DNA of 64,000 nucleotides from Korobacter sp963758505 (GTDB lineage: Bacteria > Acidobacteriota > Terriglobia > Terriglobales > Acidobacteriaceae), in contig CAVWVJ010000003.1 of the NCBI GenBank assembly GCA_963758505.1, positions 62,001-126,000 on the forward strand, written 5' to 3'. The position numbers and the translations under genes are program-made. Positions 27,788 through 35,800 of this stretch are shown here, piece after piece (within the stretch, counting starts at the first letter, position 1; each line of letters opens with the position of its first letter). A model generated the notes under the pieces. It saw only the letters and a program-made list of their open reading frames with translations, made no database searches and was not told where the DNA came from.

Positions 27788-28158
27788 CGTGCGCCTCTCA
27801 ATCCCCGCTCCGTGGCGCGTAACGCAGCACCACCACAGTTCCTTGGAGCCTGAACTTGCAGGTTTTGAAATGAGAATTTCCTGGGACTTTCAAGCCGTAC
27901 GGAAGGTCCGCGTTGGAACACCCCGAACACATCTAAATTGTCACTTGGCGGGCGCCAGAAGGACGGTGACCCTTGTCACAATTTTTGGTGATAAAGATCA
28001 CGTCCCATAACGGCGGCTTTGGAGAGCTATAGGAATTTGTTGCGAGGTCGCGCTATCCGCACGGTGGCAGAAGTTTCCCTTGGCGGGAGTACCCCTTCCC
28101 AGCGCGAGCGGCCGCTAGAATCCAACCTTATGAAACTAAATAAGTTACCCTTGCAACC
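27788..28158. other. Intergenic region upstream of the RsbRD_N/oxidoreductase operon
   Basis: No gene is supported in these 371 bases. The region is the 5' flank of the leftward operon and the 3' flank of the leftward DinB gene. It contains the paired palindromes described next and a further TGGCG-GG-CGCCA inverted repeat just before them (about 27945-27956). The right half (28010-28158) shows nothing recognisable. Confidence 0.5.
27966..28001. promoter_or_regulatory. Two phased CRP/FNR-like palindromes
   Basis: GTGAC-CCTT-GTCAC (27966-27979) and GTGAT-AAAG-ATCAC (27988-28001) are both perfect 5-4-5 inverted repeats with the same GTGAY/RTCAC arms. Their centres are 22 bases apart, two turns of B-DNA, so two bound dimers would sit on the same face. 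The arms match the recognition logic of the CRP/FNR family (TGTGA for CRP, TTGAT for FNR). They lie about 180-215 bases before the RsbRD_N start. The regulator is unknown, and a more distant promoter is required. Confidence 0.5.
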
Positions 28159-28707
28159 TCATTTGCTGCCAGGCGGCACGATTCCGCTTCCGCGAAGATA
28201 TTCGACCATCTGCCCGTAGTGATCGTTGGGATGCGAGACCATGCCGACGGCAAGGGAGAACCGGGTGGTCGGGTTCTTGCCGAAGGGCGGCGGGACCGCC
28301 TCGAACATATTCTTTTCGTTAAGGCTGGCGAGCGCTTTGTGCGCATACGCGAAACTGTCTTTCAGGTATTGCACGAGCTCCGCCTTCGTCTTCAGGCTCG
28401 CAGGCTCGGCTGGCGGCTTCTCGCCCAGGATGGCTCCGGCGTACATGGCAATGCCACCGGCAACGTGTTTCACCTGGCCGGCGAAATCGAGCACCGTATC
28501 AAACTTCCCCTGCGTCGGCTTGTAGTTGTATTTGTCTTCCGGCATCGCCTCGGCCAGACCAATCATTCCCTTCTCGAGATGAGACAATTCCTGGTCCAGC
28601 GCGGTCGAGACGGTGCTTGGGGGTGCCGGCGGTTTGTCCTGTGCAAGTGCCGTACAACAGCCCGCGCTGAGCGCGGCGGCCAGAACCAATGCGTACATGC
28701 GTTTCAT
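28159..28707 (-). CDS. Secreted DinB-fold protein
   Basis: The 182-residue protein has a signal peptide (MKRMYALVLAAALSAGCCTALA) and then a DinB/YfiT-like four-helix domain. Typical features are AEAMPEDKYNYKPTQGKFD, HVAGGIAMYAGAILGE, YLKDSFAYAHKALASLN and the C-terminal HPNDHYGQMVEYLRGSGIVPP. The metal-site histidines in HVAGG and HPNDHYGQ are conserved. DinB-fold enzymes include thiol transferases and hydrolases; the activity here is unknown. Secretion is unusual for the fold. A close paralogue lies directly upstream (28783-29352), separated by a terminator. Confidence 0.82.
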   Translation of the reverse strand: MKRMYALVLAAALSAGCCTALAQDKPPAPPSTVSTALDQELSHLEKGMIGLAEAMPEDKYNYKPTQGKFDTVLDFAGQVKHVAGGIAMYAGAILGEKPPAEPASLKTKAELVQYLKDSFAYAHKALASLNEKNMFEAVPPPFGKNPTTRFSLAVGMVSHPNDHYGQMVEYLRGSGIVPPGSK

Positions 28708-28739
28708 AAGTCTCCTTCGTGAACCGTGACAGCATACAC

Positions 28740-28768
28740 AAAAAGCCCCCGACGCGTGCGTCGAGGGC
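28740..28768 (-). terminator. Intrinsic terminator between the two DinB genes
   Basis: Read leftward, GCCCTCGAC pairs with GTCGGGGGC across a six-base loop, with one T-G wobble, and is followed by TTTTTGT (28744-28738). It ends the transcript of the upstream DinB gene 15 bases past its stop, so the two paralogues are probably transcribed separately. Confidence 0.75.
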
Positions 28769-28782
28769 CTTTCTATGAATAT

Positions 28783-29352
28783 TTATTGCCCACGGCTGGC
28801 GGGTGGGACGATCCCGTTCATGCGCAGGTATTCGACCATCTGGCCGTAGTGATCGAACGGATGCCCAATGGCCATCACCGCAAGCCCGGCGCGAGTTACC
28901 TGGCTATCGCCCCAGGGAAGCTTTACCAGGCCTAGGATGTTCTGGTCGTTCAGGCTCTGCAGCGCCTTATGCAGATACGCAAAGCTGTCTTTCAGAAACT
29001 TCACGATGTCGGCTTTCGTCTTGAGGGTGTCCGGACCGCTTTCGCCGCCGGTATCCACGGGGGGCTTTTCGCCGAGTATGGCGGCGCCAACAATGTAATT
29101 CACAGCGGCCACGTGTCTTACCTGCTGCGCGAACGTTCTCACGCCTTTAAACTCGCCCATCGATGCGCTCGGGGCGAAGTTGTATTTATCCTCCGGCATG
29201 GCCTCGGCCGCGGGGACAAACTCACTTTCCACACTCGATGCGCTGCGGTCCATCACCTCTCCAACCGACTTGGGTGGTGCACTCTTTTGTGCGATGAGTG
29301 TTCCGCTACAGCTTGCCAAAACGAGAACGAGCGCGATTGCAAATTTGTTCAT
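28783..29352 (-). CDS. Secreted DinB-fold protein, probable lipoprotein
   Basis: Starting at ATG 29352, six bases after GGAGG, the 189-residue product has a short signal sequence with a lipobox-like LASC (Cys15), suggesting a lipid anchor. The rest is a DinB-like helical domain paralogous to the next gene: EAMPEDKYNFAPSASMGEF, QQVRHVAAVNYIVGAAILGEKPP, FLKDSFAYLHKALQSLN, GHPFDHYGQMVEYLRMNGIVPP. The longer frame from 29418 would overlap the permease gene and hide the signal. Function is unknown beyond the fold. Confidence 0.82.
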   Translation of the reverse strand: MNKFAIALVLVLASCSGTLIAQKSAPPKSVGEVMDRSASSVESEFVPAAEAMPEDKYNFAPSASMGEFKGVRTFAQQVRHVAAVNYIVGAAILGEKPPVDTGGESGPDTLKTKADIVKFLKDSFAYLHKALQSLNDQNILGLVKLPWGDSQVTRAGLAVMAIGHPFDHYGQMVEYLRMNGIVPPASRGQ

Positions 29353-29414
29353 GAAATCCTCCAGCGAGAAATGATGTTGCCTGGGCCCAGGTCCGAACGG
29401 CAGGAATACGAACT

Positions 29415-30887
29415 TCAAAGCGCGGCGTCGGAAACGCTCGCCGGGTCATTGAGCCTGGGCATCGGCCATTCATGATGTCGCCAGGCGCGGAAAAGGTATA
29501 TCACGACTCCAACCAGGAGGATCAATAACGCATAACGAATCTCCTGCAGCGCGTGGGGACGCTTCACCAGCACAAACAGGAAGCCGAAGAAGGCTAGCAC
29601 AGCCGGGACAGGATACAACCACATCCGGAACGGCCGCGGCGCCTCCGGGTGCCTCCAGCGCCAGAACACCAGGCCGAAAATCTGCACCAGGAACTGCAGA
29701 AGAATCCGGATCACCACTAGCGCCGAGATTACATCCGCAAGCCGCAAGAAGCAGGCCAACATCCCCACGCCCCCTAACGCCAGCAGGGAAACTGACGGAA
29801 ATTTGTGCTTCGGCTGCAAGGTGGCGAAAACCTTGAAGTAATTTCCGTCGCGCGCGGCGGCATAAGGCACGCGCGAATAGCCAAGCAACAACGAAAAAAC
29901 CGAGGCAAACGCCGTCCACATGATCAGCAGGGACACGAGGATGCCCGCCCAATGGCCGTAGAGCCGCTCCATCATCGATGCCACCACGTAATAGCGCGTG
30001 TCGGACTGCGCGCTCCTGAGCAGTTCGCGCCACGGCATCACGCCCAGGATGCTGACGTTCATCACCACGTAGAGAGTGCCCACCACGACGATGGAAATCA
30101 CCAGCGCGCGCGGGATGTTCTTCTCCGGCTCGCGTACCTCTCCGCCGAGAAAGGCGACGTTGTAATAGCCCCAGAAGTCATAGGTCGCCACCAGCATCGC
30201 CGAACCTAGCCCAAGGAAGAAGCTGTTGGAGAGATGGAATGCGCCCGGCGGAAAATCAAAGGCGCGCGAAGCATGGAAATGCGAGAGTCCCGCAAAAATG
30301 ATCCAGCCCATCGTCCCCATGACCCCAACCCACAGGAACTTCGAGATCTTCTCGATCTGAAGCACGCCGCGATACAGCAGCAGCACGATCACGCCACAGG
30401 TCGCGATCGCCACCAGTGTCGCCGCGTTGAAAAGGATGCGGATTTCCAGCGGGCCGAGGTGCAGCGACCGCGCGAACCAGGGTAGCTCAAGCCGAGGCAT
30501 CAGGAAGCTTGCGTACTGCGCAAACCCTAAACATCCCGACGCAATCGAGAGAGGCGCGCTAAACGACAATTGCCAGATGAAAAGAAACGAAAGCAGCCGT
30601 CCAAGTTTCTTCGGCCCGTAGATTTCTTTCAGGTAGCGATAGCTTCCGCCCGCGCCGGGCATCGCCGCACCAAGTTCCGCCCAACACAGTCCGTCACAGA
30701 GCGCAAAGAGCGCGCCAAAGATCCAGCCCAGCATCGCCTGCGGACCGCCCATGGCGCTTACGATCAGCGGGATCGTGATGAATGGGCCGACGCCGATGAC
30801 GTCGATCATGTTCAGCGCGGTCGCGCCCGCGAGGCTCAGGCCTCGTACGAGGTGCTCGTCTCCGTTGCCCGGATCAGCGCTGTGCAT
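29415..30887 (-). CDS. APC-superfamily amino-acid permease
   Basis: The 490-residue membrane protein has about twelve hydrophobic helices and the APC family start: LSLAGATALNMIDVIGVGPFITIPLIVSAMGG, with the unwound helix-1 motif, and AELGAAMPGAGGSYRYLKEIYG. It imports amino acids or related amines using an ion gradient. Substrate specificity is not readable. Its start overlaps the end of the large PIG-L gene by 14 bases, so the two are one transcript. That raises the possibility that the permease takes up a product released by the secreted deacetylase. Confidence 0.9.
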   Translation of the reverse strand: MHSADPGNGDEHLVRGLSLAGATALNMIDVIGVGPFITIPLIVSAMGGPQAMLGWIFGALFALCDGLCWAELGAAMPGAGGSYRYLKEIYGPKKLGRLLSFLFIWQLSFSAPLSIASGCLGFAQYASFLMPRLELPWFARSLHLGPLEIRILFNAATLVAIATCGVIVLLLYRGVLQIEKISKFLWVGVMGTMGWIIFAGLSHFHASRAFDFPPGAFHLSNSFFLGLGSAMLVATYDFWGYYNVAFLGGEVREPEKNIPRALVISIVVVGTLYVVMNVSILGVMPWRELLRSAQSDTRYYVVASMMERLYGHWAGILVSLLIMWTAFASVFSLLLGYSRVPYAAARDGNYFKVFATLQPKHKFPSVSLLALGGVGMLACFLRLADVISALVVIRILLQFLVQIFGLVFWRWRHPEAPRPFRMWLYPVPAVLAFFGFLFVLVKRPHALQEIRYALLILLVGVVIYLFRAWRHHEWPMPRLNDPASVSDAAL

Positions 30888-33636
30888 GTCCCGCGCTCAG
30901 CAGGTTCACGAACAGCCGCACCGCGCCCGGCACGCCGACCGGCAATTGCCGGAAGAAGGCATAGCCGGTGTAAATGTAGGTGCCTTTTCCGTATTTCGCC
31001 TCGAGCAATCCACCCTTGCGATCGGGCTCGTTCGGATCATGACATGAGAGCAGCGCGTGGAAATGGGGATCCCAGCGATCGGCGAAGTAGAGTCCGCGCT
31101 CCTGCACCCAGCCATCGAAGTCCGAGGCAACAATCGGATTGGGATCATGGAAGACGGGGTTCTCCGGCTCGAGAATCGTCACGGGCGCTGATTCCACGCT
31201 GACGCGATCGCGGCTCAACTCGAGGGGATAAGGCGTGAACTTTCCCGGAATCGGCGAATTGGGATCGGGCTTCGGTGGAATTGGGCCGGTTTGCTGCACC
31301 GTCGCGGTACCGTTGAAATCGTAGATCGCCGTGTTGTATTGCACGATCAGCGTTCCGCCATTCTTCACGAAATCGAGCAGCCGGTCATTGTGCTGCTTCA
31401 CATCCTCACGCGTATCGTAGGCGCGAATGCCCACCACGATCGTCCCGTATTTCGAAAGATCGCCGCTAGCCAGTTCTTCCGGGGAAATCGTCGCGACATC
31501 GACCCCCACCTGCTGCAATACCGTGGGGATGTCGTCGCCCGCGCCCATGATGTAGCCGACTTTGAGCCCGGGCTCTGTCTTGACGTTCACTTCGCTGATC
31601 TTCTGGATCGAGGGCTGATAGTAGTAATACGTGCCAAGGTCCTCGCGCGACACGGTGGTATAGCCCTCTCTGTAACTCTTCCCTTCGCTGGTGAAGACCG
31701 CATCGATCTTCAATTTCTTCTCAGAGAGATTGCCGGGAGTGACTTCGAACTTCACCTTGCGTTCATCGCCGTACTTCGCGAACTCGGCAGTTTCCGAAGC
31801 TGGGTTGACGCGCCATCCTTCGGGCACTTCGAGCTTCAACGTGCCCTTCGCAGGGCCTTCGGCGATGCTGCGCAACTGCACGTTAATCGCGCGAGGAGCG
31901 GTGGCGGAAGTAGGGACGACTTGCGTCGAGGGATCGATCAGCACGGAAAACGCTGGCGCAACTGCGATAGCACGCAACCGCGTAGAGCCATCGGATTCAC
32001 GAAGCGCCGTCTCTATCGGAATGTTGAGCGACCCTCCCAGTTCTGTGTTCTTGCCGGTCCCGGCAAACGTGATCCAGACGGAAGGAGGCTTCGCCGCGAA
32101 TGGGATCGTGGGATCTTGGTCCGTGCTTTCATAGACGGAGTCGGTTTCCGGGTCTTCGCGATGGAAGCCCGGCTTCATGATCTGGGTTGGAGCATTTACG
32201 TCGCGGGCCATGTGAACGGTAGCGTGTGGCCCAACCTCGGTGAATTGAGGAGCTCCGGCAACCGCAGCCGAGGAAATGCGCAGAGGCAGCGAGCTACCGT
32301 TAGTCACCGCGACATCGATTGCAAAGCGTTGGCCCGGAACAACGAAGGGTTGGCCCGCCGTCGTGGAAGCCGTAGTCGCCTTCACATCCAGCTTGAGCGC
32401 GAGTTTTACCCCGCGAGCTGCCTGGTCCGTTTTTTCCTGCAGCTGGGATACCAGTTCGGCGCGCGAATCCTGATCGAGTGGGCTGTCTTGAAGCTTCGCC
32501 ATCAGGCTTTGCAGCGTATGCCCGGCAGCGGTCAGCGGCAGCGCAGCGCTTTCCATATCGTTCTTTTCCGCCGCACTCGCCTCATCAATGTCCTTCGCAA
32601 CTTCTTCCAGCCCCGGCTTCAACCACGGCACTTTCTTTTGGTCATCGCCCAACCGGTTCGCCAACCCCGGCAGCGAGGTATCGATCCCATCGAAAAAATC
32701 CTTCTCGTGTTCGTCCGGTTTCAGCGGCGGCAATACAGAATCGATCATCTTGTAGCGGCTGATATGCGGTCCCGGTTGCACGTTCCATTGGCCTGCTCCC
32801 TGGGAAAGCTGGTGTTTCAATCCCATCATGGCGAACTGCACGTAGCTCATGCCGAGGGCCGGATCTTCCGCGCCTGTGTCGAATGCGACCGTGTAGTCTT
32901 CGCCCTCGTGCACGTTGTCCATGTAGAGCTTCTTCGCCTGCCAAGGCGGCAGATGAAGCTCTGGAAACTGCTTGGGATCCGCAGCCGCGCGGAAAGCTTC
33001 CCTGGTGAGGATCCCCGAAGCCTGGTGATGGCCGTGGCCGTCCCGCTCGGCGCCCTGGAATCGTTGCGCGATCACATCCGGCCGGAAAGTCCGGATGACT
33101 CGAACCATGTCTCGTAACGGGACATATCCCGGCGGCCCCCCATCCTGCCACTTCTCCAGGGATTCCTGGGCGCTTTTGCTGAAACCGAAATCCGCAGCCA
33201 TGCTGAAACGCTGGTGAACCCCGTAATACTTGTCGCTTTCGAGCAGTTCCAGCACCCGAAGAACTCCCAGTTCGTCGAAGAGGTTGCTGCCGGTCCTGTT
33301 CTGGCCCCCCTCGCCATGCGTCAGCGTCATCAGGGTGACGTCGTCGCCCTTGCCACGCGACTCCAACACCAACATGCCGCCATCTTCGTCATCAGGATGC
33401 GCCGTGGTGTGCAGCAGGCGGGCGGTCGTCTTCAGCCTTTTCAGCAACAATTCGAGCCCGGCTCGGCCCTCGTCCTGGGGCAACGGCGCGAGTTCGTCCA
33501 CCACCTTTGCAGGCGCAGAAGAGGGCGCCTGGGCAAAGAAGAACGCAGGGAAAAGCAACGAGATCGCGAGCAGCGCCGCCAGGGGTGGGCGGAGGGCAGT
33601 TGTCAGGCGCAGAAGACGGCTGGTTCTCAATTTCAT
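30874..33636 (-). CDS. Large secreted PIG-L (LmbE-type) deacetylase
   Basis: The 920-residue protein has a long signal peptide (hydrophobic LAALLAISLLFPAFFF) and then a PIG-L domain. Its zinc motif is HTTAHPDDEDGGML, with THGEGGQN and ERDGHGHHQASG completing the site. The deacetylase part ends near residue 300. The remaining 600 residues include Ig-like beta segments (about 430-660) and a C-terminal alpha/beta region resembling a glutamine-amidotransferase/ThuA fold (VGYIMGAGDDIPTVLQQVGVDV, TIVVGIRAYDTREDVKQHNDRLLDFVKNGG). PIG-L enzymes remove acetyl groups from N-acetylated sugars. Periplasmic location and size suggest action on glycans or cell-wall material; the substrate is unknown. Confidence 0.88.
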   Translation of the reverse strand: MKLRTSRLLRLTTALRPPLAALLAISLLFPAFFFAQAPSSAPAKVVDELAPLPQDEGRAGLELLLKRLKTTARLLHTTAHPDDEDGGMLVLESRGKGDDVTLMTLTHGEGGQNRTGSNLFDELGVLRVLELLESDKYYGVHQRFSMAADFGFSKSAQESLEKWQDGGPPGYVPLRDMVRVIRTFRPDVIAQRFQGAERDGHGHHQASGILTREAFRAAADPKQFPELHLPPWQAKKLYMDNVHEGEDYTVAFDTGAEDPALGMSYVQFAMMGLKHQLSQGAGQWNVQPGPHISRYKMIDSVLPPLKPDEHEKDFFDGIDTSLPGLANRLGDDQKKVPWLKPGLEEVAKDIDEASAAEKNDMESAALPLTAAGHTLQSLMAKLQDSPLDQDSRAELVSQLQEKTDQAARGVKLALKLDVKATTASTTAGQPFVVPGQRFAIDVAVTNGSSLPLRISSAAVAGAPQFTEVGPHATVHMARDVNAPTQIMKPGFHREDPETDSVYESTDQDPTIPFAAKPPSVWITFAGTGKNTELGGSLNIPIETALRESDGSTRLRAIAVAPAFSVLIDPSTQVVPTSATAPRAINVQLRSIAEGPAKGTLKLEVPEGWRVNPASETAEFAKYGDERKVKFEVTPGNLSEKKLKIDAVFTSEGKSYREGYTTVSREDLGTYYYYQPSIQKISEVNVKTEPGLKVGYIMGAGDDIPTVLQQVGVDVATISPEELASGDLSKYGTIVVGIRAYDTREDVKQHNDRLLDFVKNGGTLIVQYNTAIYDFNGTATVQQTGPIPPKPDPNSPIPGKFTPYPLELSRDRVSVESAPVTILEPENPVFHDPNPIVASDFDGWVQERGLYFADRWDPHFHALLSCHDPNEPDRKGGLLEAKYGKGTYIYTGYAFFRQLPVGVPGAVRLFVNLLSAGHAQR

Positions 33637-33755
33637 CAGCTTGGCAGTTGTACAGGGTTTGGTGCAGCTACGGCAAATCCATTAGACGCGTACCGAGGGA
33701 AGAAAGACTCGCAAGTGACGACCGTAACCCTCATTGGTTCTGTCATTTCCCAGTC

Positions 33756-33778
33756 GTACATGTACTAGTTCGTACTAG
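33756..33778. promoter_or_regulatory. Overlapping palindromes upstream of the HD-GYP gene
   Basis: GTACATGTAC (33756-33765) is a perfect palindrome. It runs into CTAGT-TCGT-ACTAG (33765-33778), a perfect 5-4-5 inverted repeat, and the heptamer GTACTAG occurs twice, ten bases apart. They lie in the 223-base space between two divergent genes, about 85 bases before the HD-GYP start. They look like operator sites, but no regulator can be named. Confidence 0.35.
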
Positions 33779-33859
33779 CTGCACGGCTTGCCATTCGGCT
33801 ACTCTGAAGTGCATTCTTCTCCCTCTGCGTGAGTCAGGATAACGACTGCAGGAGTTCGT

Positions 33860-35713
33860 TTGCAAAAGTCAGGGCCAGAAAAACACCTTCCGTTCAGATT
33901 CAGGCTTGCGATGCCCAAGCGCATTCCGATCTTGTATCTGATCCTCGGCGCGCTGCTCACCGTGAGCGTGTTGCCGATGTATTTCTACGCGAAGGTTGTG
34001 GCCATCAACCGCGAACGCCTGAAGACCAACGAAATGCTGCTGCAGAACACGGTGACCCGCTCGCTGGCGGATGACGCATCGGAACGTCACCGGAACCTCA
34101 GCATGATGTTGCAGAACCTTTCTGCGGCGGTACAGGTGAACAGCGGCGGCAATCTCGACGACGCCACCATCGCCTCGCCGGAGATGCGCGCACTCCTGGA
34201 AACTTTCGTCAGCAACGGCGGCGACATCGCCTACGCCACCATCATGAATGCGGAGGCCAAGGGCGTAACCGCCGGCCGCATTGTCCCGGATGTATTCCTG
34301 CGCCGCGAGATGCAGAAGGGCTTCGACTTCGCCAGGGATGGCCATGCGTATAACGGCCAGGCCTTGCAGGTCATCTCCGGGTCGGAAACCCATACCGTGA
34401 TGCTCGTCACCCGGCCCATCATGGCCGGCGACAACTTCATCGGATTGATTTCGGCCGTTGTGGACCTCGACTACCTGCTCAACCGGCTGGAAGAGGTCAG
34501 CCACGGCGGACTGATCGCCTACGTCGTGGACAGCAACGGGCGGCTCGTGGCTGGCGCCGAACGCAGCTACGCGATCGGCCAGGATATGACCTCGATCGAG
34601 TTGGTGAAGAGCTTCGTCGACGAAGGCGGCCGCCTGGCCGCGACACGCGAGTTCAGCATGGTCACCAACGGCACGCGGACCGAAATGCTCGGTACCTACA
34701 GCCCTGTGCCTTCGTTGAAGTGGGCCGTCATCGCGCAGAAAGATACCAACGACGCTTACCAGGGAATCTACGAAATGCAGCGCAGTGCAAGGCTGCTGGC
34801 GATCCTCGCCGTGCTCATGTCGGTCATCATCAGCCTGTGGGCGGCTCGCCGCATTACCACGCCCCTGGGGGTGTTGACCGCCTCCAGCCGGGCGATCGCC
34901 GAAGGCGATTTCAGCCGCCGCGTGCATCTGCATACGCGCACCGAAATCGGCGAGCTCGCTCAAACCTTCAATAGCATGACGAACGAGATCGAGCAGCACA
35001 TCGAGAAGCTGAAGCGCGCCGCCGAAGAGAACCGCGCGCTCTTCATGAACTCGATCCAGATGCTCGCCGGCGCGGTCGACGAAAAGGATCCCTACACTCG
35101 TGGACATTCCGATCGCGTTACGCGTTACTCCGTCTTGATCGCCACTGAGATGGGCCTGAGTACGGAAGAAGTCGAAAAGATTCGCATCGCTGCCCAGCTG
35201 CACGATGTGGGCAAGATCGGTATCGAGGATCGCATCCTCAAGAAGCCGGGCGCCCTGACGCCGGAAGAGTTCGAGATCATGAAGACGCACACCACCAAGG
35301 GTGCGACCATTCTGCGCCCTGTCGAACAGCTGCGCGACATGATCCCGGGCATCGAGTTGCACCACGAATCCCTCGACGGCCGCGGTTATCCTCACGGCCT
35401 CAAGGGCGACGAGATTCCGCTGATGCCGCGCATCATCACCGTAGCCGATACCTTCGACGCCATGACGACCAACCGGCCCTACCAGGCCGCCGCCGATCCC
35501 GAATACGTCGTCCGCATCATCAACTCGCTGGCTAACACGAAATTCGATCCCCGCTGCGTGGCCGCCTTTACGGCGGTATTCCAGCGCGGCCAGTTGCAGG
35601 TTCGGCACACGGCAGTTCCCATGCCGGCCGTCTCGCTTGCCGCGGTTGCCACCAGTGCTGCCATGGCGAGCGCCCCGGAAGCGGCCACGCTGGTCAATAC
35701 CGAGCGCTTTTAG
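33860..35713 (+). CDS. Membrane HD-GYP cyclic-di-GMP phosphodiesterase
   Basis: The 617-residue protein has a transmembrane helix (about 25-47) and a periplasmic Cache-like sensor of about 250 residues. A second membrane helix follows (LLAILAVLMSVIISLWAA), then HAMP (RITTPLGVLTASSRAIAEGDFSRRV) and an HD-GYP domain. Catalytic motifs are RGHSDRVTRYS, QLHDVGKIGIEDRIL, THTTKGATIL and HHESLDGRGYP. Such enzymes hydrolyse c-di-GMP. I keep TTG 33860 because AGGAG lies five bases upstream. ATG 33911 is in frame but has no clear Shine-Dalgarno. The C-terminal 50 residues are Ala/Val-rich and unassigned. Confidence 0.92.
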   Translation: MQKSGPEKHLPFRFRLAMPKRIPILYLILGALLTVSVLPMYFYAKVVAINRERLKTNEMLLQNTVTRSLADDASERHRNLSMMLQNLSAAVQVNSGGNLDDATIASPEMRALLETFVSNGGDIAYATIMNAEAKGVTAGRIVPDVFLRREMQKGFDFARDGHAYNGQALQVISGSETHTVMLVTRPIMAGDNFIGLISAVVDLDYLLNRLEEVSHGGLIAYVVDSNGRLVAGAERSYAIGQDMTSIELVKSFVDEGGRLAATREFSMVTNGTRTEMLGTYSPVPSLKWAVIAQKDTNDAYQGIYEMQRSARLLAILAVLMSVIISLWAARRITTPLGVLTASSRAIAEGDFSRRVHLHTRTEIGELAQTFNSMTNEIEQHIEKLKRAAEENRALFMNSIQMLAGAVDEKDPYTRGHSDRVTRYSVLIATEMGLSTEEVEKIRIAAQLHDVGKIGIEDRILKKPGALTPEEFEIMKTHTTKGATILRPVEQLRDMIPGIELHHESLDGRGYPHGLKGDEIPLMPRIITVADTFDAMTTNRPYQAAADPEYVVRIINSLANTKFDPRCVAAFTAVFQRGQLQVRHTAVPMPAVSLAAVATSAAMASAPEAATLVNTERF

Positions 35714-35766
35714 TTCTCTTCCCGCATCCTTCTTCGCACCGCCAAACCTTCCCCTCTCGCGGTCTT

Positions 35767-35772
35767 TATAAT
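35767..35772 (+). promoter_or_regulatory. Candidate -10 box for ftsY-ribD
   Basis: TATAAT stands 28 bases before the ftsY start, in the context TTTATAATTGTCTT. The phosphatase promoter at 21.7 kb has the very similar CTATAATTGCTCTT. No good -35 hexamer is present 17 bases upstream, so the call rests on the -10 match and position. Confidence 0.4.
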
Positions 35773-35800
35773 TGTCTTTTGCCATTCATACGGGGCATTC

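Noticed and set aside
31291..33117. 608-codon plus-strand frame opposite the large PIG-L gene
   Set aside because: Arg/Leu-rich shadow without domain signatures; the opposite strand has the zinc-binding motifs.
33869..35785. 638-codon minus-strand frame opposite the HD-GYP gene
   Set aside because: No recognisable motif and His/Arg/Asp-rich composition typical of antisense shadows; the plus strand encodes HAMP and HD-GYP motifs.
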